Below are positions 23,455 through 35,000 of a stretch of 64,000 bases of DNA, piece after piece. A program made the translations under genes and the position numbers. The notes beneath the pieces were generated by a model. That model searched no databases, had not been told where the DNA came from, and saw nothing but the letters and a program-made list of their open reading frames with translations. The stretch spans positions 1,178,001 to 1,242,000 of the forward strand of contig JAZAYU010000114.1 of assembly GCA_038501625.1 (NCBI GenBank). The letters are read 5' to 3'. Every line of letters starts with the position of its first letter. The stretch's first letter is position 1. The DNA comes from Corbicula japonica (lineage: Eukaryota; Mollusca; Bivalvia; Venerida; Cyrenidae).

Positions 23455-23860
23455 GTGCCCAAGAACAGATTCTGGAGATTTGAGACTGGTCTCCACATTT
23501 AGGTTTATGATTTTGGGCCCTGTTGTGTCCTTGTACGTCTAAGTCAGTGGAAGGGATTTTTTCTGAAGTTTTTTTTATTATTATTTTACCTGTTGGCATT
23601 ATGGCGAGCAGTGCAGAGAAATCGCTTGATTGAAATCTATCTTTTTTATATATTTTAAGACTATAAAAATACGCCATGATTTATAAAAGTCATATTTGTG
23701 ATGACATCAACTACTCGGCTTATACACGTGGCCCAATATGTCATGAAAATGATATTGGAAAAGAGATGTTGATTGGTCCATTTTAAGACTGATCTCCTTT
23801 TCTACTTATCTCATTTTGAAATCTGAGACAGGTCTTATCTTTTGGTTCTTGAGCTGTGAG
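23455..23860. repeat. Two partial family D copies
   Basis: The first, at 23455-23522, has GGAGATTTGAGACTGGTCTC and TTTATGATTTTGGGCCC. The second, at about 23755-23860, has AAGACTGATCTCC and TTTGAAATCTGAGACAGGTC. Confidence 0.5.
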
Positions 23861-23869
23861 TTATTCACT

Positions 23870-25180
23870 TTTGTTCATATGTTTAATACAGTTATACACT
23901 TTTGTTTATATGTTTTATACTAAAATTCGTTTATACTTCAAATAAATATGTATATATTTATTTTGATTTTAAGAAAGGACATTAATGCGTCTGAGAACAA
24001 CAGCTTCATCAGCAACAGCAACAGCAACAACAACACAACACTCACTGAAACCACTGTTATAATGTTATGCCATATGTCTAAATAAACTATAAAGAGAATC
24101 TTTAAAAAGATAACCTAGCAGCTTTATCATTAAACTAATAAAAATTGATTAAATCTTCAAAAATACAAATAAAGTGGAATCCATGTAATTTTAGAGGGAA
24201 AATACAGCTGCCTGGTGGCTAAAATATTTTATTGCCGAAATATTTATTTACATGATCTATCAATTTAGTTTGTAATTGATACATTTTACATTTATGGGAA
24301 AAGAGATAGAACGGCTAGTTTTCTAAAATGTAATAAATTTTATGACAACACCTCCTGATGGGGCCGTACATCGCCGGGCTACTAATATACCCCTTATCGG
24401 CCATTATCTCTATATTTAGTGAAAACAAATTTTATCAACATGGCCAGTTAGTGAAAATTTAAAGATCAAAACAACCCTCTCAGGGCTCTGTTCAATTAAA
24501 CCATAAATTTTACAATAGTGACCCCTGTCGAGTAATAGTGGACAGGCACCTTTTGTGAACAATATGTTTTACAAAAGATTTGCGGTACTTCAAACACATG
24601 TTTCACGATTTTACAAGAGAGTCATTAATTATATAACAATGAAGATGTATGTCCGATCTTTATGATGTTGTTACGATAATTGGGCGGCTGGATCTACCCT
24701 GGGGCCGGCGCACACACGGTGAACCGTACAGCCTACTTCCGCTCATTTTGGGTGGTCAATATTTGTGATCATCTGTGTACTTCTTTTTAAGGCCCCTTTT
24801 CTCAGGATATCCCCGTTTATTCGTAAAAATTTCAATCACAATACCATATTTATGAAAAACATTTATAAACAATTCTACATTTGGTGATATTTATACGTGC
24901 TAGCCATTGTAAATTAATACAGATAATTTAATATAGACAAGAAATAGAAATTTTATATGATCGTCTGTGTACTTGAAAAATGTCTATTTCGAAATAAAAA
25001 TTCGAATAAATATAATTAAGAAGGGTTTCAATATTTTAATCTGGAAACAACGGTGGAAAAATAAGCATATTGTCTAGTTCGCAATATAAATGGCTGGTGA
25101 ATTTTGATTCTTTTGTTCACCTAAAACATATTTGATTGAAGTCTGATTTAAAAGCCTGATTTAGAATAGAATGCAAACAG
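23870..25180. other. Low-repeat Evx 5' flank, candidate regulatory DNA
   Basis: No exon was recognised. The segment 24290-24790 is balanced in composition, free of the window's repeat families and dense in homeodomain-type cores (AATAAATTTTATGAC, ACCATAAATTTTAC, AGTCATTAATTATA) and a GGGGCCGGCGCACACACGG block. It lies 3.2 kb upstream of the Evx start. Regulatory function is inference only. Confidence 0.3.
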
Positions 25181-25194
25181 TTGTTTTATTTTTC

Positions 25195-25400
25195 TTATAC
25201 CTTTACTCTATATATACGCGTTTTAACGCATGTGCGACCAGTGTAAGTCTAGATCTGCTCGCACATCCATGCCATCTAAAATGGATCTTCACTGATCGCC
25301 ATTCGGTCGGAAATAACTTAATGAATCTGAAAAGTAAACAGTGTAGACCCTGATCAGACTGCCGATCTGGATCTACACTGTTCGCCCATGCATGAAAGGT
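25195..25400 (+). repeat. Degraded family E copy
   Basis: Contains GTGCGACCAGTGTAAGTCTA, CATGCCATCTAAAATGGATC, GTCGGAAATAACTTAATGAA and GATCTGGATCTACACTG in family E order (see 60554-60794). Confidence 0.6.
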
Positions 25401-25655
25401 CTATGTATGAAGTCAAAGGTTACAGTAGGACTTAATAATTATTTTATTAACTTGATGTAACTTTCGTTATCTTACGTCAGAATAATATAGTATTAGACAA
25501 AATAGTCTAGTTTCCTGTTTGTTTTCTTTTCGATGTGTTCTGTGGTGTTGCACTGAGGTTTTCTTTTTTTAGTTATTTTTACCATTTTATTTTATTATGC
25601 ATATAAACGAAATCTATTACAATGATAGCGTTTGATAATAAAGTAACAATATTCC

Positions 25656-25711
<56 letters not shown>
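25656..25711 (+). repeat. (AAT)n microsatellite
   Basis: About 18 uninterrupted AAT/ATA units. Confidence 0.9.
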
Positions 25712-25712
<1 letters not shown>

Positions 25713-27655
25713 TCTTTATTTAAAGAAGAATTCCAATTAAGTGTACATATAACAAAATTAAATGTAAACTTATTTTCAATTGGGTCTTCTATAACAAGAA
25801 ATTATGAAAGAAATAATACATACGCTACAAACACACACCCACGTACACACGCTCGCACATACGCACGCAGACACACTCCAAACAAGATTACACAAAATAT
25901 TTAAAAATTGCAGCAGACAGACAATAGTATGCGTTGAAGATAATAAAATTTATCATATAAACTGTAAAGGCATGTGAAACAAAGTATTGTGTTGTGGTAA
26001 TCTTACACAGGCAATGTATGATCCAGTGGATCAAGTGAACATATTTAAAACAAAAGTATTATAAGCGTTACTAGTGTATAACAAATCAACCACAACAGAA
26101 CATTACTACACCAGTTCATTTATATAGATTAAATACATGTAGTAATAATAAGAATGCTAACAAAAGTTGAGGCATGGGAGTATTCAATCATCTGTTTTAA
26201 ATTCAAAGTTGACCGTAGTCGAACAAATAATAAAGTAACATTTCGTACAAACGGAAATATTTGGACGTACTGTCTTTTATTTTTGTACGACTGGTGACCA
26301 TAGAAATTAAAATTAACAAAATATGAAATTGACTTTACTTTTAATTAGCTATTTAATATTACCGTGTATGTGTTAGACATACATATGGGTTATCGTAAAA
26401 AGTACAAAAAATAAAATGAAGGAAAAATGTTGACATGTAAAATGTAGAAGTTTTGAGAGTCTATATATTTTTCACATGATTAATTTTTTATCGGCTGTTC
26501 TAAAAACAAGATGGCGGCTCAAAAGTGACCGATGTCATTAGATGAAGCCATAAAGAGGAAGTTAAGTTCCAAATCAGAGTGTTCTCACACGACTAAATGT
26601 TTTAATGTCAAGATTTGACGTTTAATAAGTTGTTAGTTTGAAAACAGTGGCCCTCTGAAGTGGGGAAATTAAGCGTTAATCATACGTACATAAAATTATA
26701 TGGGGTTTTTAACAGGGAAATCACAAATGCGACACATTGACAAAATAAATTTGCTGTTTACCGGATCACACCCGTGAAATTGAAATTAAAAGAAGGTATA
26801 AAGAGAAAATAAATGAATTAAATTTAATTTTGTTTAGATGAGTCTACCTGCAACTATATATGTGTTTAAATTCGCTTTGAAATTCGAAAATTGCTTTGAT
26901 CTTAGCCGATTGATACATCTAAGTAAAGGAATTAAGACTGGTTTGAAAAGGCTAATTCGTAATAACGTTTTGTCATAAAAGTTCTTGCTCCTTTGAACTC
27001 TTTCAAAGTTGGGCTCACTGTGAACCTTTGGTGATTTCAATAAAGTTTGTTAATTAAAAAAATCTAATTCATTAAGAAAGTATTTGCTCATTTTGTCTCG
27101 TTATTAAAGTCCCCGAAATGTTGCAAGAGACATGCTAAACGTATATGTGAATAATTGGCATTTTCATTTTTGTTTAATGTTAGACCAGTTCGGTGTGTTA
27201 GAAAAACTGATTAGGCATAACGCGTAATAGATATCATCTGGTCAGGTTTCAGACCTCTAATGACCACATTAACGATACACACACAGCACTGGAATCTTTG
27301 GATCCTGGTCATTATTCATGCTATCAGTGGTCGGTCAGCTTAGACTCTTCACATGATGAGAGATGATGATAATAAATGAAGTGTTTGGACGACAGTGAAA
27401 CAAAAGTCTGCCCGTTTCGATATTTAGATCAACCTCGATATGCAGTTTCCAGACATCTTCGTAAGCAGGCCAAAAGGTATTCTTGATTTAATGTACACGA
27501 GTGTTAATTAGTTTTATGGAGACATTAAGCTAAGTACGAGATAAATCATCAGTAAGGTGGCCGCACATCAAGCAGATGTAAGTATCGGACGTTATAGTCC
27601 AGAATTAAAAAAAATGACAAATTAAATTCAACCTCGGAGAGATCATCTTTCTACA
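25712..27655. other. Intergenic DNA, no gene seen
   Basis: There is a CA/CG-rich stretch (CACACACCCACGTACACACG) at about 25830-25880. A minus-strand ORF of 68 codons at 26834-27040 has basic residues (RINRLRSKQF) but no recognisable domain. Otherwise nothing identifiable. Confidence 0.35.
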
Positions 27656-27661
27656 AGAACG

Positions 27662-27815
27662 CATGGGCGAATCCAGAGGGGGTTCAGTAAGGTTGCTCGA
27701 ACCCCTTTTCGGGCAGCAATAATTTTTATGTGGATTTTGTCCAGAAAATTAAGAAATATCATAAAATTGCCCCAAACGATCTCCTCTCCTTTCTTGGAAT
27801 CTTGCATCCGGCGTC
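27662..27815 (+). repeat. Dispersed repeat family B, full-length copy
   Basis: GGGCGAATCCAGAGGGGGTT, GGTTGCTCGAACCCC, GGGCAGCAATAATT, GTCCAGAAAATT, CCCCAAACGATC and CCTTTCTTGGAATCTTGCAT are in order. This is one of the best copies. Confidence 0.65.
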
Positions 27816-28863
27816 ATTGCTTGTTGTTTTTTTTGTCGAATAATCATCTAACTTAAGAACTTACTATCTGCAATGAAAATAAATCATCGTTAAATCGAAA
27901 ATATCTTTCTAGTGGATTTTGTCTTTGGAAGATCATCATGCCTAACTACATGCAGCTGTCGTAAAATGTTCATTGAATGGGTTTTGAACCTAACTGTGCA
28001 TTTTGATATTTCTGGTGCATGAAACAAGTGTTTTATCCTTTGTTGTTATGGAAGGGATAGAAAATATAGATTTTGCATTTGTATATTATAGTTATTTAAC
28101 GTTATTATTATGAATGAGTCAGGGTTCTTTTTGTCCGAGTATTTGTTTGACTGCAAGAGTCTTATTACTCCAAAAGAATTAATGAAGAGTTCCAAACCGA
28201 TACTTTTAATTCCTTTCTTTGGGAGGCCCAAACGAAATATGTGTTGTTACATTTGACGTGGCCGCCAAAATAGTTATGTTAAGATGTAAATACATTTTTT
28301 GTAACTGTAAATAACTGCGCAAATACAGTAATTATGAAGAAAAGAATGCGAGTCCATGGCGGTTTGAGAGAGAGCTAACGAATCATCTGTCACTTTCAAT
28401 ATCGCAAACAATGCAAAAAGTTTCACTGAAGTAAGCAACATTAATAATTTCAGAGACATATGGCTAAATGGACATCTGAATTATTATTTTGATGGTGATT
28501 TATTGTGGTAAACACATTTTATATACGTTTCGCAATGCACTACATTATATTCTTAATCACAATGCAGCGACTATTTCGCAACACATGTATATGGAAGATT
28601 TATTTTATTCTACATATGAGTGTCAGTGAGAAATAGTAAAATATTCCACTAAATGTTAAAAATTTGCTTTCTTTCCTTCTGTGCTTGTGTAGAAAGAGTC
28701 GTTTTCGATTGTAGGGTATAAATCCACCAGTCTTGTGGACATGATGCCTTACGTTAACGTTATTTTCTTTAGTTAACATAACAACCAGCGATACATTACT
28801 ACTTCAAAACAATTATCATAACATAACAACAGCGATACATTACTACTTCAACACAGTTGTCGT
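27816..28863. other. Intergenic DNA, no gene seen
   Basis: Two 61-codon minus-strand ORFs at 28046-28231 and 28274-28459 have no recognisable features. A 30 bp duplication near 28785-28855 (ACAACCAGCGATACATTACT and ACAACAGCGATACATTACTA) lies just before the ATC microsatellite. Confidence 0.4.
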
Positions 28864-28927
<64 letters not shown>

Positions 28928-28995
28928 TTTTTCTCTTTCTTCTTCTTCTGTCTTTTTCTTTTTCTTCTTCTTCTTCTTTTTCTTCTTATTATTAA
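28864..28995 (+). repeat. (ATC)n microsatellite plus pyrimidine tract
   Basis: About 21 ATC units to 28927, followed by about 65 bp of CTT/TTC-rich sequence. Such asymmetric pyrimidine tracts can adopt triplex forms. Confidence 0.9.
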
Positions 28996-29599
28996 TATTA
29001 TTTCCGTCTATCTTCTTTTTATCGTCACGTTAACCGATGCAAGTTTTTCGCTTTATAACTAAAGGGAGGTAAATGCGACATGACATTCATTTGTCATCAG
29101 TGTACATAAAACATGATAATAACACTCAAGTCGGCCATAAAACGTCAAATGAATACCTAGAATAACCCTGTAATGGTCGTTATTCAACTGCCGACTACGA
29201 ACAAGATTGTTACTAATTCCAAATCTTCAAAACTTGGCTCTAAAATCAAGAAAAGGTCGCTATCGAGAGATTAATCGGTCCTCAAACAATATTAGCTGGG
29301 GATTGGCTTTGCGATAGTCTAAGAATGTGTCACAGAATGGCCGTTAGGATGATAAATACGGCATTTACAGGAAGCTTTGAGATCAGTTCCGATTACAAAC
29401 AAATATTAGCAATCTCGACTGTTATTGCTAAATAATACTTGTCGGATTAGATTGATACGGCATCATGACCGCTTCGGTAGCCATAATATTCTTAACAAGA
29501 ATTGTATTAATATACATGTATGTCATAAACGGACGACTTTTGGTGGAAATGGGGAAATTCATGGTATAAATTACAGTATAGTTATTTCATATGTGATTC
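28996..29599. other. Non-repetitive intergenic DNA
   Basis: No exon was recognised. 29150-29420 looks unique in the window and of moderate GC. Confidence 0.35.
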
Positions 29600-30470
29600 G
29601 GGAACAGTCAAACTGTTGACCCGAGGTGGAGGGGATAGTGTTTTGAACTGTTGCCCGACACCGAAGGAACAAGAAAATAATTTTTCAAATATGTTTTTAA
29701 TTAAACTTTTTTTAATTTAACAATCTTGTAACTATGTCACACTGCCAACATTTTGTATGTCAGTAGGTTTTCATATTGTTTTCTGGACGAATGATGGGTC
29801 ATAATATATTATTACTATGTAACTATTACTTGATTATCTTTACTATAGTACAATTAGGCCGGCGCAAGGGATATGTTGCCCGGCTTTAAATAGAGGTGTT
29901 TAGCGAATGCTGAGAACCATGTGGCCTGGCTTTATATATAGATCGTTGAGTAATGAACGGGAACCATGTTTTATGTACGTTAAGATCAAGGTCAGGCTAT
30001 TTATAATTGATTATATAAATATAGATACTGAATTGAATTATCTCCCCTTAACTATAAATATAAATATAAACATGTATATATATAGATTATATAAATAGAT
30101 CGATGAGTCGGTGTTTTCTTTTAATTATGCGAATTGAAAGTTTATTGTTGTAAGCAGTTATAGAAAGAGTGTACATGTAGTAAGAGACATTGTTCAGATA
30201 GTTATTCTTGGATGATATTGAAGTTTGTGTTCTGTTTACGAATATTGGGCAATCCTATGACTTGATTTTTGACGCGTGAATGTGACCTTTATTATGATGG
30301 TTCTTTGTTTACAAACGTTTCTGATGTTGAAATTGACGGTTCTAGTGGGTTTCAGTTTTACAAGAAGGCGATTTCGTGTCTATAAAGTAAATAATGATTG
30401 TATTTACCATTTTTGTAGGTTTTTTTCTGTTGTTCAGAATAATTGTGACTCATTCCCATCCCCTCCCATT

Positions 30471-30493
30471 CCCCCCCCCCCCCCCCCCCCCCC
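30471..30493 (+). repeat. Poly-C run, 23 bases
   Basis: Uninterrupted cytosines. Overlapping ORFs that read it as polyproline or polyglycine are artefacts. Confidence 0.9.
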
Positions 30494-31002
30494 TTGTTTA
30501 CATGATCAAGATGCTGAATATAGAAAGTTAGTATAGATTTTTCATCCGGAAAGTACCAAAGGAATTGCCATGTACGTGGTAGGTCAATTTTGAAAGATAC
30601 TGTTGAATTTAAATAGAGCAAATTCATTTAATGTGGTTAGTGCTATGATAATACCTGCATGAACTCTTACACCCAACATCTAACATCTTTTAAATGTCGT
30701 CCACATATAACACATCTGTGTTATACTTTTCTTGTTCTCTGTTATTTCATCAAAAACTTAAGGAAACTGTCATTTTGCTGACAAAATTTTAATTTGTTTA
30801 AATATTTCACCACATTTTATTTATGGAGAAATAATCATTGGAGTCAATTTGTTTCTTTACTGTTCCACATAGCGTCATGACGTCAGAGCACACGAGGGAA
30901 ACAGTCGAAACTATTGACCGGTCAACAGTTCGCAAACATGGACTTTTTTCTAATTTCAGAAAACAGGCAAAACTTCCAAATCACGTTTATATAAGGTATC
31001 AG

Positions 31003-31193
31003 GTAATAATATACAGTTATCATTTGTGCTTCGGGAACAGTCAAACTGTTGACCCGAGGTGGAGGGGATAGTGTTTTGAACTGTTGCCCGAGGCCTATGG
31101 CCGAGGGCAACAGTTCTAAACACTATCCCCGACACCGAGGGACAACTGTTTGACTGTTCCCAAATCAAATATGAAATAACTGTTTTATTACCT
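31003..31193. mobile_element. Long hairpin, fold-back MITE-like
   Basis: The inner arms at 31033-31161 read GGGAACAGTCAAACTGTTGA and the inverse around the centre GGCCTATGGCC (31092-31102). The outer arms continue as TCAGGTAATAATA..CAGTTAT on both sides. One arm is about 64 bp inside and about 90 bp in all, with few mismatches. It encodes nothing. Confidence 0.75.
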
Positions 31194-31615
31194 GATCAAT
31201 TACTGTTTTAAAAGTACTTACAGATGAAAAAGGAACAAGAAAATAATTTTTCAAATATGTTTTTAATTAAACTTTTTTTAATTTAACAATCTTGTAACTA
31301 TGTCACACTGCCAACATTTTGTATGTCAGTAGGTTTTCATATTGTTTTTCTCTGTTATTTCATCAAAAACTTAAGGAAACTGTCATTTTGCTGACAAAAT
31401 TTTAATGTGTTTAAATATTTCACCACATTTTATTTATGGAGAAATAATCATTGGAGTCAATTTGTTTCTTTACTGTTCCACATAACGTCATGACGTCAGA
31501 GCACACGAGGGAAACAGTCAACAGTTCGCAAACATGGACTTTTTTAGAATTTCAGAAAACAGGCAAAACTACCAAATCACATTTATATAAGGTATCAGGT
31601 AATAATAAATATTAC

Positions 31616-32784
31616 TGGATGCTTATTTATATGAACTTTTCTTTTAACTTAAGAGAGATAGGAGGGTTTCCAAGACAAGATCTGTTTTGAAAATAAAAGT
31701 TTTTTGTTAAAATTTCTTTTAGGAGTCTTAGTAAAATTTAATGACATATCTTTTTTAAAATAAATAAAACTTTGTCAAAGAAATGTTTTTTCACACAAAC
31801 TGTTAGAGTTATTTCCAGGGTAATTAACAATACCCTTCTAGTTATACCAACAAATCTAGTTTCCGTTTTCACCTACTTGTTTAGAGAAAGAATGGTACTA
31901 ACTATACCTGCTTTCTATTGATAAATTTATTAGCTAATCAATGTCCTATAAGTAATTAGATGATATGTGATTAAAAATGGGTATTCCCCAATGTTTACAT
32001 AATTTTCTGACAGAGTTCCATTTGAAATTAATATCATTTGTGAAAAAAGTGGAATAAGAGGTTTAGGAAACACCGTTTTTTTCTGACTGAAGACTGTTTA
32101 AATTTATTACGGGAATAAGTATATATATTTCATACATTTAATACAAATGTTTTATTAACGTTTGTAAGATTAAAATAAAGTGACTCATACCATTTCCATC
32201 AAGAGCTGTAAATGTACAACATACATGTATATTATAATTTTCTTGGAAGTAAATTTTTGGGATCAAAATGACTGACCAAATCACTTCTAAACACTTAAAG
32301 AATTTTGTTAAAGTAATCCTAGTCAAGAGAATATAATTATATGTTTTCAGTTTAACAAGCTTTTGTAAAACAATATAAGACATCCATCAAAATGGAGCTG
32401 TATCGGATGCATGATTCCCAGTCGGTATTGAGGTAGTTAATTATATGTGAGCTCGCGAGCACCCGAATACACATACACATACTGGTTACATACCACTAAT
32501 TCAATTTCCTTGACTTCCATTATAACCTTTCATCAATTTCTTAATTTACTATTGGGTCAAGCCCTTAAAATCATACAGTTCTCAAGAGAACTAACCTAGA
32601 GGCACCGTAAAATACCAATTCCGCCATAGTATGACCTATAAACTTTTTCGGCATTTTAGCCAGAAGTGTATCACCCCAGTCTCTGCGAAACTTTTGTTTA
32701 CATTCTGTCAAAAATGACAGCTATTTTCAAAGTTAAATTTCACTTTTTTTCAATATCAATTTCATATTATTTGTATTCAAATTA
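31616..32784. other. AT-rich intergenic DNA, no gene seen
   Basis: No recognisable exon or repeat family. Confidence 0.4.
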
Positions 32785-34241
32785 CAGTCGAGTCGCGATT
32801 TTACGAATCGCGATACTACGAAATAACGGTGTACTACGAATTGGGCGGCCGGTCCCGTCCGAATTCCTTCTTTATTCAATATAAAAAAGATGCGATACAA
32901 CGAAGACGCGATTTAACGAAAAATGCGATATAACGAATAATTATGACAGTCCCTTCAGATGATTTACAGTGTAACAAGGATGCAATTTAACGAATTTCGG
33001 TCTGACGGGTGATTTTCACACCTTTTCAAGCGATATCCGTGATTTGTATTGTTGAGCAATTATCGACCCAAGCTGTTGTGACACGATATGCTCTGTAAGC
33101 AATCAGCGGGCGTGTTTGCTTGTAACAAACAGTTTGAGTGATTAAATGTCAAAGGTTTAAACTTGTATATAATCTAAAACAATTGTGTTGATTGTCATTC
33201 TACTTCTGCAATTTAATTCTGCATGATCTTATTCCTATGGCGAATCTTAGTTAATATTTCAGTAAATTGATATCGGCATTCTGAGCAATTCAGTGAAGGG
33301 CTCGGTTTTTAACTGGGAGGATAGCTGAATCAGAATTTTATCAATTTACGATTTCCTAGTAATCCAGTGAAGGGACCGGGTCAACCGGGAGGATAGCTGG
33401 ATAGGAAATGTCCGCGACGGGAAAAACGGGAGTAAAGCGACGAAAGGTGCGTACTATTGAGTTCAAGTACCAGGCTATTATAGAAGTTGAAAAGGGGCGT
33501 CAACAAACAGCTATCGCTAAAGAACTAGGCATTAGTCCAAGCACGTTAATTACAGAGAAGAACTGCCGACGTCAGCCGCCGCAACTGATGGGGACATCGT
33601 CACTGAAATCCTCGACGCTCGAGCTCCCTCCTCCAACTCCTCTAACAGCGATGACGAGTTGGATGTACCAGCCCCCCCCTCGCCATACACTTGACGATGC
33701 CCTAGACGCACTAGATATCATCCAAGAGTACTGGGAATCACAAGCTGACAGTGAGATCCAGCTCTCAGCTGTAGCGGCGATGTCTAAAGAACTGATGAAC
33801 AAAAAGATTCGCGTACTGTGCGATCAAAAACAGGCATCACTAGAGAGATTTTCTGGACAGGCGATTGTTGAAAGTGTGATTGATGAGGGACGTAATGCTT
33901 TGTAGAAACTGTGAACCTGAATGTGTTTTACGTTATGCATGTAATTGAAGATTCATGATGTGCTTTTTTATGTAATTTTTATGTAATTTAAAAATGTGCT
34001 ATTTATTTAAATGTATTGATTGATCCATGATTTCACAATAAAATACATCGAAATGTTCTATTTGCCTTTTTATTTATTGACCTTGACATATAACAGCAAT
34101 AACACATTACGTCATATAACGACATTGACGATTTGCGACGGTATCAACAACCAAATGTCAAAAATGCGATACTACGAAAAATGCGATACTACGAATAATC
34201 GGCTTGGTCCGATGCCTATTCGTAGTATCGCGACTGGACTG
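32785..34241 (+). mobile_element. Pogo/Tigger-like DNA transposon, internally deleted
   Basis: 1457 bp between TA dinucleotides (32783-32784 and 34242-34243). The ends are inverted: CAGTCGAGTCGCGAT at the left, and CAGTCCAGTCGCGATACTAC when the right end is read inwards. CAGT ends and TA target sites are typical of Tigger/pogo elements. Subterminal direct repeats of the type GCGATACTACGAA occur at 32810, 32892, 32908, 32925 (left) and 34166, 34183 (right). They are good candidates for transposase-binding sites. Autonomous relatives are usually 2-3 kb, so about half the element is missing. Confidence 0.85.
33408..33905 (+). CDS. Deletion-derived Tigger-like transposase, 165 residues
   Basis: The N-terminus holds a CENP-B/psq-type helix-turn-helix at about residues 12-50 (RTIEFKYQAIIEVEKGRQQT, AIAKELGISPSTL). 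The protein then jumps to a C-terminal acidic tail (DDALDALDIIQEYWESQADS) of the kind found after the catalytic domain of Tigger transposases. The second DNA-binding half and the whole DDE catalytic domain are absent, so it cannot catalyse transposition. The ORF itself is open, with ATG in a reasonable context and stop TAG at 33903. It could be a plain deletion product or a DNA-binding repressor-like protein. It lies wholly inside the element's inverted repeats. Confidence 0.75.
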   Translation: MSATGKTGVKRRKVRTIEFKYQAIIEVEKGRQQTAIAKELGISPSTLITEKNCRRQPPQLMGTSSLKSSTLELPPPTPLTAMTSWMYQPPPRHTLDDALDALDIIQEYWESQADSEIQLSAVAAMSKELMNKKIRVLCDQKQASLERFSGQAIVESVIDEGRNAL

Positions 34242-34462
34242 TACTACAAAATCATTACATTTTCTCATTATAATTTTCTTTTTAAAATATTTATTTTTAT
34301 TTTCTACCATCAGGCTTGACTTCCTGTTACATGTCCGCGAATTCCCTGCACAAAATTATTTAGAGGCCTGATCACCAATATTTAGTGGTCTATAACCTAC
34401 TCATACGGCGGTACATAGAAAAACAGATGCACGCACGCGCGCACACACGCGAGCAAAATAAG

Positions 34463-34497
34463 GGTTCGAGCTTAACCATTTCGGATCCGGCCCTGAT
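34463..34497 (-). repeat. Family B 5' end fragment
   Basis: On the minus strand it reads CAGGGCCGGATCCGAAATGG then CTCGAACCC, the start of family B. Confidence 0.5.
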
Positions 34498-34759
34498 GGA
34501 CGCACGACGGAAATTTAAATGTTTAGTTTGACAGAGAGTGATGATTATGGGGATAAAAACGAACTTGCCATTATGTATGTATCATGTAATTTCCTCCATT
34601 TCATAGGAGCACTCCTCTTCACCAGAGGATAGGGTTATACGTATATGTACACCATCATTTATGTTACCACTACCATCATAATCATTATATCACCACCAAG
34701 TATATATCAACACCACCACCGAGTATTTACGCACATATATCTATATACACAATTACATC

Positions 34760-35000
34760 TGACAGGTGCAGATAACCAGGGAATCCGGGTGCGATACCCT
34801 AGCTCTTTTCGAAGAGACCCCCTGGTTCTTTAACGTGCCCGGTGTATAGCACCGATACACGCACTGATAATCTACTTCCTGGGAGTGAACCAGTGGGAAA
34901 CGCTTAACGTATTTCAGAAATTTCCAGTGCCGCATTCGGGATTCGAACTCACGACCTCCGGATTGATAGACCAGCGCGTTACCACTGGACCACCCGTCCA
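34760..35000 (-). repeat. tRNA-derived SINE
   Basis: Read on the minus strand from 35000 it has an A-box-like GGTGGTCCAGTGGTAACGC, and a B-box-like GAGTTCGAATCCC about 35 bp further on, as in tRNA genes. A non-tRNA body follows, with TATCGGTGCTATACACCGGG, CACGTTAAAGAACCAGGGGG and a CCCTGGTTATCTGCACC end. Such a body block is known from conserved-domain SINEs of molluscs. I cannot assign the named domain class without a search. The cloverleaf is incomplete, so it is not a working tRNA. Confidence 0.8.

Larger units (their letters stand above)
29600..31615 (+). repeat. Tandem duplication of a hairpin-bearing unit
   Basis: Block A (GGAACAAGAAAATAATTTTT to GTTTTCATATTGTTTT) occurs at 29666-29785 and 31232-31348, nearly identical. 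Block B (TCTCTGTTATTTCATCAAAA to GGTATCAGGTAATAAT) occurs at 30736-31013 and 31349-31607. In the second unit A and B are adjacent. In the first they are separated by about 950 bp (29786-30735) that are absent from the second. The hairpin is whole before A2 (31003-31193) but only its left arm survives before A1 (29600-29657). Confidence 0.75.

Noticed and set aside
25656..25711. Origin or regulatory significance of the AAT run
   Set aside because: A plain microsatellite, common in such genomes.
30276..30627. ORFs with polyproline or polyglycine runs
   Set aside because: They arise from translating the C23 homopolymer and are otherwise featureless.
33408..33905. Host CENP-B or psq-domain gene
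   Set aside because: It lies between matching transposon ends with TA sites and lacks the middle of the protein. A domesticated role remains possible but is not the simplest reading.
34927..35000. Functional tRNA gene
   Set aside because: Promoter boxes are present but the acceptor stem does not close and a SINE body follows.
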